This document shows positions 18,902-30,587 of a stretch of 64,000 nucleotides of DNA, piece after piece. A program made the position numbers and the translations under genes. The notes below the pieces were generated by a model, which saw nothing but the letters and a program-made list of their open reading frames with translations, did not search any database and was not told where the DNA came from. The first letter of the stretch is position 1. Each line of letters begins with the position of its first letter. This DNA is from Bradyrhizobium sp. AUGA SZCCT0283. GTDB taxonomy: Bacteria > Pseudomonadota > Alphaproteobacteria > Rhizobiales > Xanthobacteraceae. The DNA lies in NCBI RefSeq assembly GCF_018130385.1, contig NZ_JAFCLU010000001.1:310001-374000 (forward strand), in the 5' to 3' direction.

Positions 18902-19180
18902 ATGACCTATTGGGTGTACATCCTCGCTAGCAAGCCCGGTGGAACGCTGTATGGGTGTAACGTGGTTCGGCGCGTCTACGAGCATCGGGAAGGCTTGGCG
19001 GACGGCTTTACCAAGCGATACGGCATCAAGGCACTGGTCTATTTCGAAGCGCACGAAACGATTGCCGTAGCGCTTCAACGCGAGAAGAACATCAAGCATT
19101 GGTCGCGCGAGTGGAAAATAGATCTGATCGTCGCGGGCAATCCCGATTGGCGAGATCTTTACGAAGAAATTGTCCGCTGA
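18902..19180 (+). CDS. Single-domain GIY-YIG endonuclease-like protein with damaged YIG motif
   Basis: A 92-residue protein of the UvrC N-terminal/YhbQ-like GIY-YIG type. It begins MTYWVYILASKPGGTLY, where VYIL is the GIY strand. The family normally continues LYIGVTNDL-VRR; here it reads LYGCNVVRR, three residues shorter, so the YIG strand and metal-site loop are altered. The Arg pair (23-24), YEH and the probable catalytic Glu at 61 remain. Either the nuclease is inactive or the loop is rebuilt. The gene fits exactly between the two 31-bp inverted repeats, with about 7 bp to spare on each side. Confidence 0.85.
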   Translation: MTYWVYILASKPGGTLYGCNVVRRVYEHREGLADGFTKRYGIKALVYFEAHETIAVALQREKNIKHWSREWKIDLIVAGNPDWRDLYEEIVR

Positions 19181-19187
19181 CGCGGAC

Positions 19188-19218
19188 GATGGATTGCCGG
19201 GTCAAGCCCGGCAATGAC
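19188..19218. repeat. Right 31-bp inverted repeat of the GIY-YIG cassette (family 2)
   Basis: Exact inverted copy of 18864-18894. It ends 8 bp before the recF start codon. No target-site duplication is visible outside the arms. Confidence 0.95.
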
Positions 19219-19226
19219 GACCGGCC

Positions 19227-20366
19227 ATGACCCCCTCCCGCATCCAACGCCTCTCCCTCACGCATTTCCGCAACTACCGCGCGGCGAGCGTGCAGGCGCG
19301 GGGGGATGTCGTGGTGCTGGTGGGGCCGAACGGCGCCGGCAAGACCAACTGCCTGGAGGCGATCTCGTTTCTGTCGCCGGGGCGGGGCCTGCGGCGCGCG
19401 ACGCTGGAAGATGTCGCCGACAACCAGGGCGATGGCTCCTGGGCGGTCTCGGCCGAGGTCGAGGGCGCGCTCGGGCTCGCCACGCTCGGGACCGGCATCG
19501 ACGCGCCCGCAGCGGAAGCCGCCTCCACCAGTCGGCGCTGCCGGATCGACCGCGAGCCGGTGAGTTCGGCAACCGCCTTTGGCGATCATTTGCGCATGGT
19601 GTGGCTGACGCCCGCCATGGACGGGCTGTTTCTCGGCGCCGCTTCCGAACGGCGGCGCTTCTTCGACCGGCTGGTGCTGGCGATCGACAGCGAACATTCC
19701 AGCCGAGTCTCGGCGCTGGAGCGCTCGTTGCGCTCGCGCAACCGCCTGCTCGAAGTGCGCAATTATGACGACCATTGGTGCGACGCGATCGAGCGCGAAA
19801 CCGCCGAGCTTGCGGTTGCGGTCGCCGCCACCCGCGGCCAGACGGTGACGCGGCTGGCCGCGATGCTGCGCGAACGCGGGCAAGCCTCAGCCTTTCCGTC
19901 GGCACAGATCATGCTCGACGGCTGGATGGAAAATGCGCTGCTCAATGAGTCCGCGACATCGGTGGAGGATCGTTACCGCGAGATCCTGCGCGCCAGCCGC
20001 GCCCGCGACGCCGCGGCCGGCCGCACGCTGGACGGCCCCCACCTCACCGATCTGCAGGTGGTCTACGCGCCCAAAAACATGCCGGCGCGCGACGCCTCCA
20101 CCGGCGAGCAAAAGGCACTGCTGATCGGGCTGGTGCTGGCCCATGCCACGCTGGTTGCCGAAATGACCGGCATCGTGCCGCTGCTGCTGCTCGACGAGGT
20201 GGTCGCGCATCTTGATCCCAACAGGCGCAAGGCGCTGTTCGATGAACTCGCCAGGCTAGGCGCGCAGGTCTGGATGACCGGGGCCGATCCGGCCGCATTC
20301 GTCGATATCGGCACGACGGGCGAGATTTTTGATGTGGAATCGGGTCAGGTGAGCCGCCGCGGCTGA
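19227..20366 (+). CDS. recF: DNA replication and repair protein RecF
   Basis: A 379-residue SMC-like ATPase with Walker A GPNGAGKTN (residues 33-41), the family stretch LTHFRNYR near the start, a late signature around STGEQKALLIGLVLAHA, and Walker B PLLLLDEVVAHLD. RecF with RecO and RecR loads RecA at gapped DNA. It sits in the replication cluster as in most bacteria. There is no clear ribosome site: the right repeat arm abuts the start, which may change how the gene is translated. Confidence 0.96.
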   Translation: MTPSRIQRLSLTHFRNYRAASVQARGDVVVLVGPNGAGKTNCLEAISFLSPGRGLRRATLEDVADNQGDGSWAVSAEVEGALGLATLGTGIDAPAAEAASTSRRCRIDREPVSSATAFGDHLRMVWLTPAMDGLFLGAASERRRFFDRLVLAIDSEHSSRVSALERSLRSRNRLLEVRNYDDHWCDAIERETAELAVAVAATRGQTVTRLAAMLRERGQASAFPSAQIMLDGWMENALLNESATSVEDRYREILRASRARDAAAGRTLDGPHLTDLQVVYAPKNMPARDASTGEQKALLIGLVLAHATLVAEMTGIVPLLLLDEVVAHLDPNRRKALFDELARLGAQVWMTGADPAAFVDIGTTGEIFDVESGQVSRRG

Positions 20367-20495
20367 GCCCATAAAGGGCCAGTTTGAACCTAATCCCGTG
20401 CCGGCGCGACTAGTTTTTGGGACTGGCGTCAGAGACGCCGCGGCCCTTGCGGCCACGCGGCCATCGTTCGTACGCAACAAATACCGGAGACGAAA

Positions 20496-22631
20496 ATGCC
20501 TGAGATCGAGCGCGGGGTCATCCCGGCCGGAAAACGCCTGCTGCCGCTGATCTTCCTGCTGGCTGTCGGCACACCGCTGGTGGCGAAGGCCGACAATGGC
20601 ATCGTGGACGTCCGCGCGCTGCCGCGCCTGGAAGGCGCCGTCGAAGATTCCTCGCGCACACAATCCTACAGCATGAGCTACGGTGTTCCGACCGTCGTCG
20701 CGGTAACGTCAGCCGCCACCAAAAAGCTGCTCGCCGCCGACGGTTGGGTGCAATTCTTGCGGCCGCTCGATGAGAAGAGCAGCCTGCTCACTTTCAAGAA
20801 GGCCCAGCAGGGGCTCAACGTTCATTTCACGCAAGGCCTCGGCCGGCCCGATCAATCGGTGGTGTACTACACCGCCGAGCGGATCACCTCCAACGTGCCA
20901 TTCCCCCCGGACGCGACCGATATCGTGTTCGACCAGCACCGGCCCTATCTCGGCTGCATTGCGCCTCTCGCCTTTGACGCAACGCTCGATTTCTTCCGCA
21001 GGGAGATGGCCGCGATCGGCTGGAAACCGCTTTCCGCCGTTGATGCGACCGCGCGGTGGCCCGGCGCGGAGCTCAGTGAGACGGTCCAGAACGGCGTCCG
21101 CACCTATTACAGCCATGACGATGGCGATGGCTTCTACCGGCAGCGACCGATCATGCTGACGCTGCTGCGTCGCGACGACGGCAGGACCAGCGTGGAAATC
21201 CGGGTCGCGCCGTTCGCACTGCCGCAGACATTGGAGGCCGATTCCGAAATGGCTGGCCTGCCGCGGCCGAAGCCGACCAAGACTGCGAAAAGCTCCGGCG
21301 GCTCCGATTCTGTCCGCCGACAGATGGAGGTCGCGGTCATCGCCGAGCTTCCCGCAACGCTTGCCTTCTATCGCCGCGAACTTGCAAGCCGTAACTGGAC
21401 CGAAGAGACGAAAGGCGCAGTCGTCACGCCTGATAACGTCACGCTGAATTTCTCCTCCGCCGAGCAGACCGCAACGCTGACGCTCGGACGCAAATACGAC
21501 CTGACTGTCGTCGGTCTCACCACACAGATGACGGAAGCGGCGCTGGCCGCCCGCGCCAAGGCGAAGAAAGAGGCCGACGCGAAGTTCATGAACGACGCCG
21601 CTGATATGGCCAAGCAGGTGATCGCCGCCGACGAGGCGCGGCGGGTCGCGCAGGCCGCCAATCTGTCGGATGCGCCGCTGCGCACGTTGGCCGACAGCGC
21701 AACCCCGTTGCCGGTGCCGGAGAACGCGGAAAACGTAAAATTCGACGGCGCCGACGGCAGGCTCGGATTCGATTCCGCCTCCAGCGTGAAGGCGATCGCC
21801 GCATTCTATCGTGGCTTGCTGAAGTCGCAGGGCTGGAAAGAGCGGCCTTCGGTCATCAATCAGGCCAACATGGTCGTGATGGACTTTTCCAAAGGCGGCA
21901 AGGCATTCTCCCTCACCGCCATGCAGATGGGGCCCAAGGTCAAGGTCAGCGCCGATGGTACCGGCCTGGTGATGGCGAACCAAAAAGTGGCCGCCAAGGC
22001 TGACGGAGCGGGCGCTCAGGCCTCCAATGAACCGAGCGCCAAGGTCGCCGATGAGGTTCTCGAAGCCGAGGCCGATTCGCCGTTGCCGGTGCCGAGCAAG
22101 CGCACCATGCGCTCGATCGGGACCGGAAAGATGCCCGGCAGCGACGCACCGTTCCGCAGGGAGCTCGAGGCCAGCGTTCCCGCCACGCTCAATTCGGTGC
22201 TGGTCTTCTACCGCAGCGAACTCGGCAAGCGCGGCTGGCAGGAGACGGCGGAAGGCGCTGTCCTGAAACCTGACCAGGTGCACTTGGCGTTTACCTCGCC
22301 CGACGGACCGGCGACGCTGAAACTTGGCCGCGGCAAGGGCGAGACCACGATCAATCTCGCCCAGAAATATCCGGCCGCGGCCGCCAAGGCGGACGTCGTA
22401 CCGAAGCCCGGCCAGTCCAAACTGATGTTCGGCAATATCGGCAAGAGCGACGCCACGGTTTCGATCAACAAGCAGACGATCAAGATCGCGGCCGGCGCCG
22501 GCGGACCGCAATCGCCAAGGCCTCCAATGATCGATTTGCCGCCGGGCAAATACCAGTACGCGCTGAAGATCGCGGGCGGCCCCGCGCGCAACAACCAGAT
22601 CGAGTCGGCGCCGGCGACACCTGGGGCGTGA
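20496..22631 (+). CDS. Exported protein with five copies of an FYRxxLxxxGW module, unknown function
   Basis: A 711-residue protein with an N-terminal hydrophobic signal (residues about 14-31, ending VAKA). A module of about 65-75 residues recurs: helix ending FYRxxLxxxGW, then a loop and beta strands carrying a DxVxLxF(S/T) and TLxLGR pattern. Clear copies have their GW or NW at 175-176, 300-301, 446-447 and 580-581, with a fainter one at 83-84. Linkers repeat PLPVP. A coiled-coil-like Ala/Lys segment lies at about 345-390, and a final strand-rich domain at 645-695 ends LPPGKYQYALKIAGG. It lies between recF and the acyltransferase on the gyrB side. I do not recognise a named family. Confidence 0.85.
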   Translation: MPEIERGVIPAGKRLLPLIFLLAVGTPLVAKADNGIVDVRALPRLEGAVEDSSRTQSYSMSYGVPTVVAVTSAATKKLLAADGWVQFLRPLDEKSSLLTFKKAQQGLNVHFTQGLGRPDQSVVYYTAERITSNVPFPPDATDIVFDQHRPYLGCIAPLAFDATLDFFRREMAAIGWKPLSAVDATARWPGAELSETVQNGVRTYYSHDDGDGFYRQRPIMLTLLRRDDGRTSVEIRVAPFALPQTLEADSEMAGLPRPKPTKTAKSSGGSDSVRRQMEVAVIAELPATLAFYRRELASRNWTEETKGAVVTPDNVTLNFSSAEQTATLTLGRKYDLTVVGLTTQMTEAALAARAKAKKEADAKFMNDAADMAKQVIAADEARRVAQAANLSDAPLRTLADSATPLPVPENAENVKFDGADGRLGFDSASSVKAIAAFYRGLLKSQGWKERPSVINQANMVVMDFSKGGKAFSLTAMQMGPKVKVSADGTGLVMANQKVAAKADGAGAQASNEPSAKVADEVLEAEADSPLPVPSKRTMRSIGTGKMPGSDAPFRRELEASVPATLNSVLVFYRSELGKRGWQETAEGAVLKPDQVHLAFTSPDGPATLKLGRGKGETTINLAQKYPAAAAKADVVPKPGQSKLMFGNIGKSDATVSINKQTIKIAAGAGGPQSPRPPMIDLPPGKYQYALKIAGGPARNNQIESAPATPGA

Positions 22632-22684
22632 TAATCGGGCCCGGCGGCGATGTGCTGCCGTTGCAGATGTATTGAGCGCGTGCG

Positions 22685-24571
22685 CTATCTCGCCTTGCCC
22701 GCAGATGCCGCGCCGGCGAGCAGGCGGTCGATGATGGATGCGATCAGAAAGACCGATCCCTTTTCAGTGACGTGCACCTGATCGCTAACGGTGATATCGG
22801 CCGCCGCATCGCCAATGCGGGTCAGGCAGCCCTGCGCATTGCAAAAGACGTCCGACGCCGAGATGAATTCGGCGCCGAGCGGCTCGAGCCGGGCGCGCAT
22901 CACCGCATCGTAGGCGGTAGGTGGCGCGGCATTGGGCGAGCGCTCCGGGATCAGCGCGCGATGAAGGATGAAATACCTCAGCACCTCGGACGGAAGCCCG
23001 CGCCGCCACGTCGGTACGCCGCCGAGAACAACGACACGGGCATTGGTCTCCTTCTTCAGCGCGACCACCGTTTCAGCCACGTTGCCGAGATGTTGTTCCC
23101 AGGTTCCGTGCAGCAGAACGATATCCGGGTTGATCTGCCGGACGAGCAAAAAAACCTTGTCGTTCATCGCGCGGCAATTGGGCGTGCTCGCAATGTCGGC
23201 GTTCAATGCCGGAATGCAGGAACTTGAGGTCAGCTGCGCAATGCCGAAGTTTCGCGTCTCCTGAGCCTTGCGCAGGCCGGGTAGCAGGGCGCCGGCGGTC
23301 GAATCGCCCCAAATCAGAACCAGCGGCCGCCGGTCGCGCTCGACGCAAGTGTCGGCAAACGTCGTTTCGCGGCTGAGATCGAGCAGGCATTCATGAAACC
23401 GCCACTTGAAGCTCTCGGTCGGCACGCTGGCCATCGCGCGGATTTCCGGTGGCAGCCGGAAGTCGAAGCCGCGCCCCCAAACGACAGCAGCACCTGCGAC
23501 CGCAACCATCGCCATGCCGGCCCCGAGGCTGTACATCTTGCGCCGGCTCGGAAGGCCGAAACGGAACGGTATCTCGACAAACCGGTAGGTCGCCCAGGCC
23601 AAGAGCGCGCTCGCAACCAATATCAACTGGCGCTCCAGCAGCGTCAGCGGACCGAATTTGATAATCCCGCCGAACACCAATAGTGGCCAGTGCCAGAGAT
23701 AGAGCGGGTAACTGATCAGCCCGATCCATACCAGCGGCGGGCTTGCCAGCACGACCCGGTTCACCCACGCAGCCGGCGCGGATAGCAGAAGCGCGCTGCC
23801 CGCGACCGGCAGCACCGCCCACCAGCCCGGAAAGGCGCGGTGGCTGTCGAGAATGACGGCCGCCACAGCGATCAGCGCCACGCCGATCCAGGCGCGCCGG
23901 CTGCTCGCCACGCTGGACTGATTGACGTTGATCCAGCCGCAGGCCAGCACCGCGCCGGTCAGCAATTCAAACGCGCGCGTGAACGGCAGGTAGAAGGTCG
24001 CGATCGGATTTGAGCCGATCAGCGCCACGTTGAGCAGGAAAGAGGCGATGCCGAGCATTGCTGCCATTGCGATAATGCTCATTCGCAGCCGGGCTGCGAG
24101 CATCAGGAGCAGCGGCCAGAACAGATAGAACTGTTCCTCGATGCCGAGCGACCATAGATGCAGCAACGGCTTTTTGGCGGATTCGACGTCGAAATAACCG
24201 GACTGCAGCAACAGCGCGATATTGGCCAGAAACGCCGCGCTGGCGAAACTGTCGCTGCCGAGCCGTGCAAAGGCCTGTGGCAGCATCCAGAACCAGCCCA
24301 GCGTCAATGTCGCGCAGAGCACCACGATCAGCGCCGGGAAGATGCGCCGGATCCGCCGGTTGTAGAACTCGACCAGGCTGAAACGGCCAAGCTCCAGTTC
24401 GCGCGTGATGATGCCCGTGATCAGGAAGCCCGAAATCACGAAGAACACGTCGACGCCGATGAAGCCGCCCGGCAGGGCATCCGGGAACGCATGGAAATTC
24501 AGCACCAGCATCACGGCGATGGCCCGCAGGCCGTCGACATCAGGTCGATATTTTGGTGAAGGCGAGGACAA
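22685..24571 (-). CDS. Acyltransferase 3 (OafA/YrhL type) with C-terminal SGNH domain
   Basis: A 628-residue membrane protein. It begins YRPDVDGLRAIAVMLVLNFHAFP, with the His of the acyltransferase-3 active site, then about ten membrane segments to residue 360 including GGFIGVDVFFVISGFLI. The C-terminal periplasmic part has an SGNH-hydrolase block with LIWGDSTAGALLPGL and a late DQVHVTEKG carrying the catalytic His. Such fusions O-acetylate lipopolysaccharide, capsule or peptidoglycan. It is on the strand opposite gyrB and has no sugar-pathway neighbours. Confidence 0.93.
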   Translation of the reverse strand: MSSPSPKYRPDVDGLRAIAVMLVLNFHAFPDALPGGFIGVDVFFVISGFLITGIITRELELGRFSLVEFYNRRIRRIFPALIVVLCATLTLGWFWMLPQAFARLGSDSFASAAFLANIALLLQSGYFDVESAKKPLLHLWSLGIEEQFYLFWPLLLMLAARLRMSIIAMAAMLGIASFLLNVALIGSNPIATFYLPFTRAFELLTGAVLACGWINVNQSSVASSRRAWIGVALIAVAAVILDSHRAFPGWWAVLPVAGSALLLSAPAAWVNRVVLASPPLVWIGLISYPLYLWHWPLLVFGGIIKFGPLTLLERQLILVASALLAWATYRFVEIPFRFGLPSRRKMYSLGAGMAMVAVAGAAVVWGRGFDFRLPPEIRAMASVPTESFKWRFHECLLDLSRETTFADTCVERDRRPLVLIWGDSTAGALLPGLRKAQETRNFGIAQLTSSSCIPALNADIASTPNCRAMNDKVFLLVRQINPDIVLLHGTWEQHLGNVAETVVALKKETNARVVVLGGVPTWRRGLPSEVLRYFILHRALIPERSPNAAPPTAYDAVMRARLEPLGAEFISASDVFCNAQGCLTRIGDAAADITVSDQVHVTEKGSVFLIASIIDRLLAGAASAGKAR

Positions 24572-27343
<2,772 letters not shown>

Positions 27344-27357
27344 GGCAGGACGCGCCC

Positions 27358-28656
27358 GTGCCGCCCATTCAATACATCGTTGAAGGCGGCCACCGGCTCG
27401 CGGGAACGATCGAGCCGTCCGGCAACAAGAATTCCGCGCTGCCGATCATCGCTGCCGCCCTGCTCACCGAGCATCCGGTCACGCTGGAAAACGTGCCGCG
27501 CATCCGCGACACCGAGACGCTGGTCGAACTGATCCGCTCGGTCGGCGCCTCGGCCGAATGGAAAGCGCGCAATACGCTTGATATCCACGCCAAGGACGTC
27601 CGCGCCGCCGATCTCGATCCCGAACTTTGTGCACGGATCCGCGCCTCGATCCTGCTGGCCGGGCCGCTACTCGCCCGTTGCGGCGAGGTGGCGCTGCCGC
27701 CGCCCGGCGGCGATGTCATCGGCCGCCGTCGCCTCGACACGCATTTCCTCGCCTTCGAGCAGCTGGGCGCCACCGTCACCGCCACGCACCGGCTGGAATT
27801 CCGCGCGACCAAGTTGAGGGGCGCCGACGTGTTTCTCGACGAGCCCAGCGTCACCGCCACCGAGAATGCGCTGGTCGCTGCGGTCGCCGCCCATGGCACC
27901 ACTTACCTGCGCAACGCCGCCTCCGAGCCCCATGTGCAGGACCTCGCGCATTTCCTGGTCGCGCTCGGCGCGAAGATCGAAGGTATCGGCACCAACACCA
28001 TCATCGTGCACGGCCCGGCGACCCTTGGCAGCACGAGCTATTCGATCCAGCCCGACCATATCGAGGTCGGCTCCCTGATCGGGCTTGCCGCGGTGACGCG
28101 CTCGCCGCTGCGCATCGCGAAAGCCGGCGTCGAGCATCTGCGCTCGATCCGGATGGGCTTTGAACGGCTCGGCATCGTCTGCGGCGTCGAGGGCGACGAC
28201 CTCGTGGTGCCCTCAGGCCAGACCATGAAGATCCACGACGATTTCGGCGGTCATGTGCCGAAACTTGAGGACCAGCCGTGGCCCGCCTTCCCGGCCGACC
28301 TGATGTCGATCGCGATCGTCACGGCGACGCAGTGCGACGGCGTCATCCTGATGTTCGAAAAAATGTTCGAGTCGCGGATGTTCTTCGTCGACAAGCTGAT
28401 CTCGATGGGCGCCCGCATCGTGCTGTGCGATCCGCATCGCGCGATCGTGGCCGGCCCGAGCCGGCTGCGCGGCGCGCCGATGACCTCCCCCGACATCCGC
28501 GCCGGCATGGCCATGCTGCTGGCGGCGGTCGCCGCCGAAGGCACCTCGACCATCAACAACGCCGACCAGATCGAGCGCGGCTATGAGCGCATCGAGGAGC
28601 GGCTCAATGCGCTCGGCGCCCGGATTACACGCGTGCCGGAGCGGGACGCCCGATAG
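27358..28656 (+). CDS. murA: UDP-N-acetylglucosamine 1-carboxyvinyltransferase with Asp in place of the catalytic Cys
   Basis: A 432-residue enolpyruvyl transferase that makes the first committed peptidoglycan precursor. The inside-out barrel landmarks are present: SGNKNSALPI with the active-site Lys24, RRRLDTHFLAFEQLGA, and the terminal QIERGYERIEERLNALGA. The loop that normally reads PGGCxIG is PGGDVIG here, giving Asp119 where fosfomycin alkylates Cys in most bacteria. GTG at 27358 is chosen because AGGCAGGA precedes it; a GTG at 27340 would overlap the gyrB stop. It could also be a second MurA paralogue. Confidence 0.9.
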   Translation: MPPIQYIVEGGHRLAGTIEPSGNKNSALPIIAAALLTEHPVTLENVPRIRDTETLVELIRSVGASAEWKARNTLDIHAKDVRAADLDPELCARIRASILLAGPLLARCGEVALPPPGGDVIGRRRLDTHFLAFEQLGATVTATHRLEFRATKLRGADVFLDEPSVTATENALVAAVAAHGTTYLRNAASEPHVQDLAHFLVALGAKIEGIGTNTIIVHGPATLGSTSYSIQPDHIEVGSLIGLAAVTRSPLRIAKAGVEHLRSIRMGFERLGIVCGVEGDDLVVPSGQTMKIHDDFGGHVPKLEDQPWPAFPADLMSIAIVTATQCDGVILMFEKMFESRMFFVDKLISMGARIVLCDPHRAIVAGPSRLRGAPMTSPDIRAGMAMLLAAVAAEGTSTINNADQIERGYERIEERLNALGARITRVPERDAR

Positions 28657-28710
28657 GCCGCAAGCTCCCGGCGTCACTTTTTCGACCCTCGGCGGTGGTA
28701 GTCTGGTGCA

Positions 28711-30117
28711 ATGACCTCGCTCGACAAAATCGAACGCGCAACCGTAGCGCCGCCCACCTCTGCGGTCGTGCCCAGCCGTCATCTTGCGATCGAACTCGCC
28801 GAGACGCTGAAGCTCGCGGTGCCGATCGCGCTGACCCAGCTCGGGCAGATCGCGATGATGACGACCGACATTGCCATGATCGGCCGCCTCGGCGCCGAGG
28901 CCGTGGCAGCGGCATCGCTGGCGCACACCGTGCTTTTCGTCAGTTTCACCTTCGGCATGGGTCTTGTCTCGGCCGTCGCACCGCTGGCGGCGCAGGCCTT
29001 CGGCGCCCGCAACCCGCATTTGATCCGCCGTTCGCTCCGCGTCGGCCTGTGGGCCGCGCTGTTGATCTCGCTGCCGCTGATGGCCCTGCGGTTCTGGGCC
29101 GAGCAGGTCCTGCTGATGCTGGGCCAGGCGCCGATGACCGCGCATCTGGCGCAGCAATATCTGGCTGGCCTGGTCTGGACCATCCTGCCTGCCCTGTGGT
29201 TCCTGGCGATCCGCGGCTTCATGAGCGCGATCAAGCGGCCGGAGCCGATCCTGTGGATCACGCTGGCCGCGATCCCGGCCAATGCGCTGCTGGTCTATCT
29301 CCTGCTGTACGGCGCTTTCGGCCTGCCGCAGCTCGGGCTGTTCGGCGCGGGATTGGCGACTTCCATCGTCAACCTCGGCACGTTCCTGGCGGCCGTGTGG
29401 TTTGCCGCGTACCGCCGGCCATTCCGGAAATATCACGTGTTCGGCCATTTCTGGCGGGTCGACTGGCGACTGATGCGGCAGCTCATTGTCATCGGCACGC
29501 CGATCTCGATCTCCTTCCTGCTTGAATACGGCCTGTTCGGCGCCGCAGGACTGCTGATGGGCCTGATCAGCACGACCGCGCTGGCGGCGCACCAGATCGC
29601 GCTGCAGGTCGCCGCCATCCTGTTCATGGTGCCGTTCGGCATCGGCATGGCCGCCACCGTGCGGGTCGGACATGCCATCGGCCGCGGCGACGCCGGCGCG
29701 GTCCGGCGCGCGGGCTACGTCGCAACCTGGCTCGGCATCGTGCTCGCCGCCATCCTGACGCTCGCCGTGATCGTCAGCCGCTTCGGTATCGCGGAGGTTT
29801 TTCTGGGCGAAAGCACCGACGCGACAGCCGAACTCTCCGCGACGCTGCTGCTGGTCGGATCGACTTTCTTCATCGCCGACGCCATCCAGACCGTCGCCGC
29901 GGGCTCGCTGCGCGGCATGAACGACACGCGCGTGCCGCTGTTGTTCGCGATCCTCAGCTATTGGCTGATCGGTTTCGCGTGCGCCTGCTGGCTCGCTTTC
30001 GGGACACCATCAGGCGCCGTGGGCATATGGATCGGGCTGTCGGTCGGAACCGCTGTCTATGCCGTGCTTCTGCTGTTGCGCTTCCGCTCGCTCGCAAACA
30101 AGCTCACGTTCCGATGA
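28711..30117 (+). CDS. MATE-family multidrug/cation efflux transporter (NorM-like)
   Basis: A 468-residue inner-membrane protein with about twelve spans in two related halves. The N-terminal half opens ETLKLAVPIALTQLGQIAMMTTDIAMIGRLG, and the second half repeats the pattern from PISISFLLEYGLF. MATE proteins export cationic drugs or organic acids against H+ or Na+. The last bases overlap the next gene (ATGA). Confidence 0.93.
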   Translation: MTSLDKIERATVAPPTSAVVPSRHLAIELAETLKLAVPIALTQLGQIAMMTTDIAMIGRLGAEAVAAASLAHTVLFVSFTFGMGLVSAVAPLAAQAFGARNPHLIRRSLRVGLWAALLISLPLMALRFWAEQVLLMLGQAPMTAHLAQQYLAGLVWTILPALWFLAIRGFMSAIKRPEPILWITLAAIPANALLVYLLLYGAFGLPQLGLFGAGLATSIVNLGTFLAAVWFAAYRRPFRKYHVFGHFWRVDWRLMRQLIVIGTPISISFLLEYGLFGAAGLLMGLISTTALAAHQIALQVAAILFMVPFGIGMAATVRVGHAIGRGDAGAVRRAGYVATWLGIVLAAILTLAVIVSRFGIAEVFLGESTDATAELSATLLLVGSTFFIADAIQTVAAGSLRGMNDTRVPLLFAILSYWLIGFACACWLAFGTPSGAVGIWIGLSVGTAVYAVLLLLRFRSLANKLTFR

Positions 30118-30587
30118 AAGTCCACGAGATCACCCCTCCTGCTGATACCGATACGCTGCTGGCCGGCGCACAGTTCGCCGACGCCTTCCGCATTGAAATC
30201 AGGGATCGCGATCTCGACGCAAGGCGTGCCGCTGAACGCATGATGGCGCGTCAGCCGCGATGGGCCGAGGCGCTGTTGTCGTTGCGCAATCTGCTGGTGG
30301 CGCCGCTGGGACTGAGAACGTCGGGTGCAGGCTTGGTCCCACCCAGAGACATGATCGGGATCTTTCCGGTCGTGAGCCAAACGCCCGATCGCCTCATCGC
30401 CGGCTTCAACGATCGCCATCTGGATTTTCGCGTCGTGGTGGACGTGACGGCGCCCGGCGGCGTCAGGCAGGTCACCGCGACAACGCTGGTCAAGACGCAC
30501 AACTGGCTCGGCCGGACTTATCTGGCAATCATCATGCCGTTTCATCGGCGGATCGTGCCGGCCCTGTTGCGTCAGGTGACGGGCTGA
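30114..30587 (+). CDS. DUF2867-like protein
   Basis: A 157-residue cytoplasmic protein resembling DUF2867: it ends with VTATTLVKTHNWLGRTYLAIIMPFHRRIVPALLRQ, the tail common to that family. The start at 30114 is taken because it overlaps the MATE stop by 4 nt and an upstream frame would run through the MATE gene. DUF2867 domains often follow NAD-binding epimerase domains; here it is alone. The function is unknown. Confidence 0.75.
   Translation: MKVHEITPPADTDTLLAGAQFADAFRIEIRDRDLDARRAAERMMARQPRWAEALLSLRNLLVAPLGLRTSGAGLVPPRDMIGIFPVVSQTPDRLIAGFNDRHLDFRVVVDVTAPGGVRQVTATTLVKTHNWLGRTYLAIIMPFHRRIVPALLRQVTG

Noticed and set aside
20709..22511. A 600-codon open frame antisense to the repeat protein
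   Set aside because: The forward frame has a signal peptide and internal repeats; the reverse frame shows neither.
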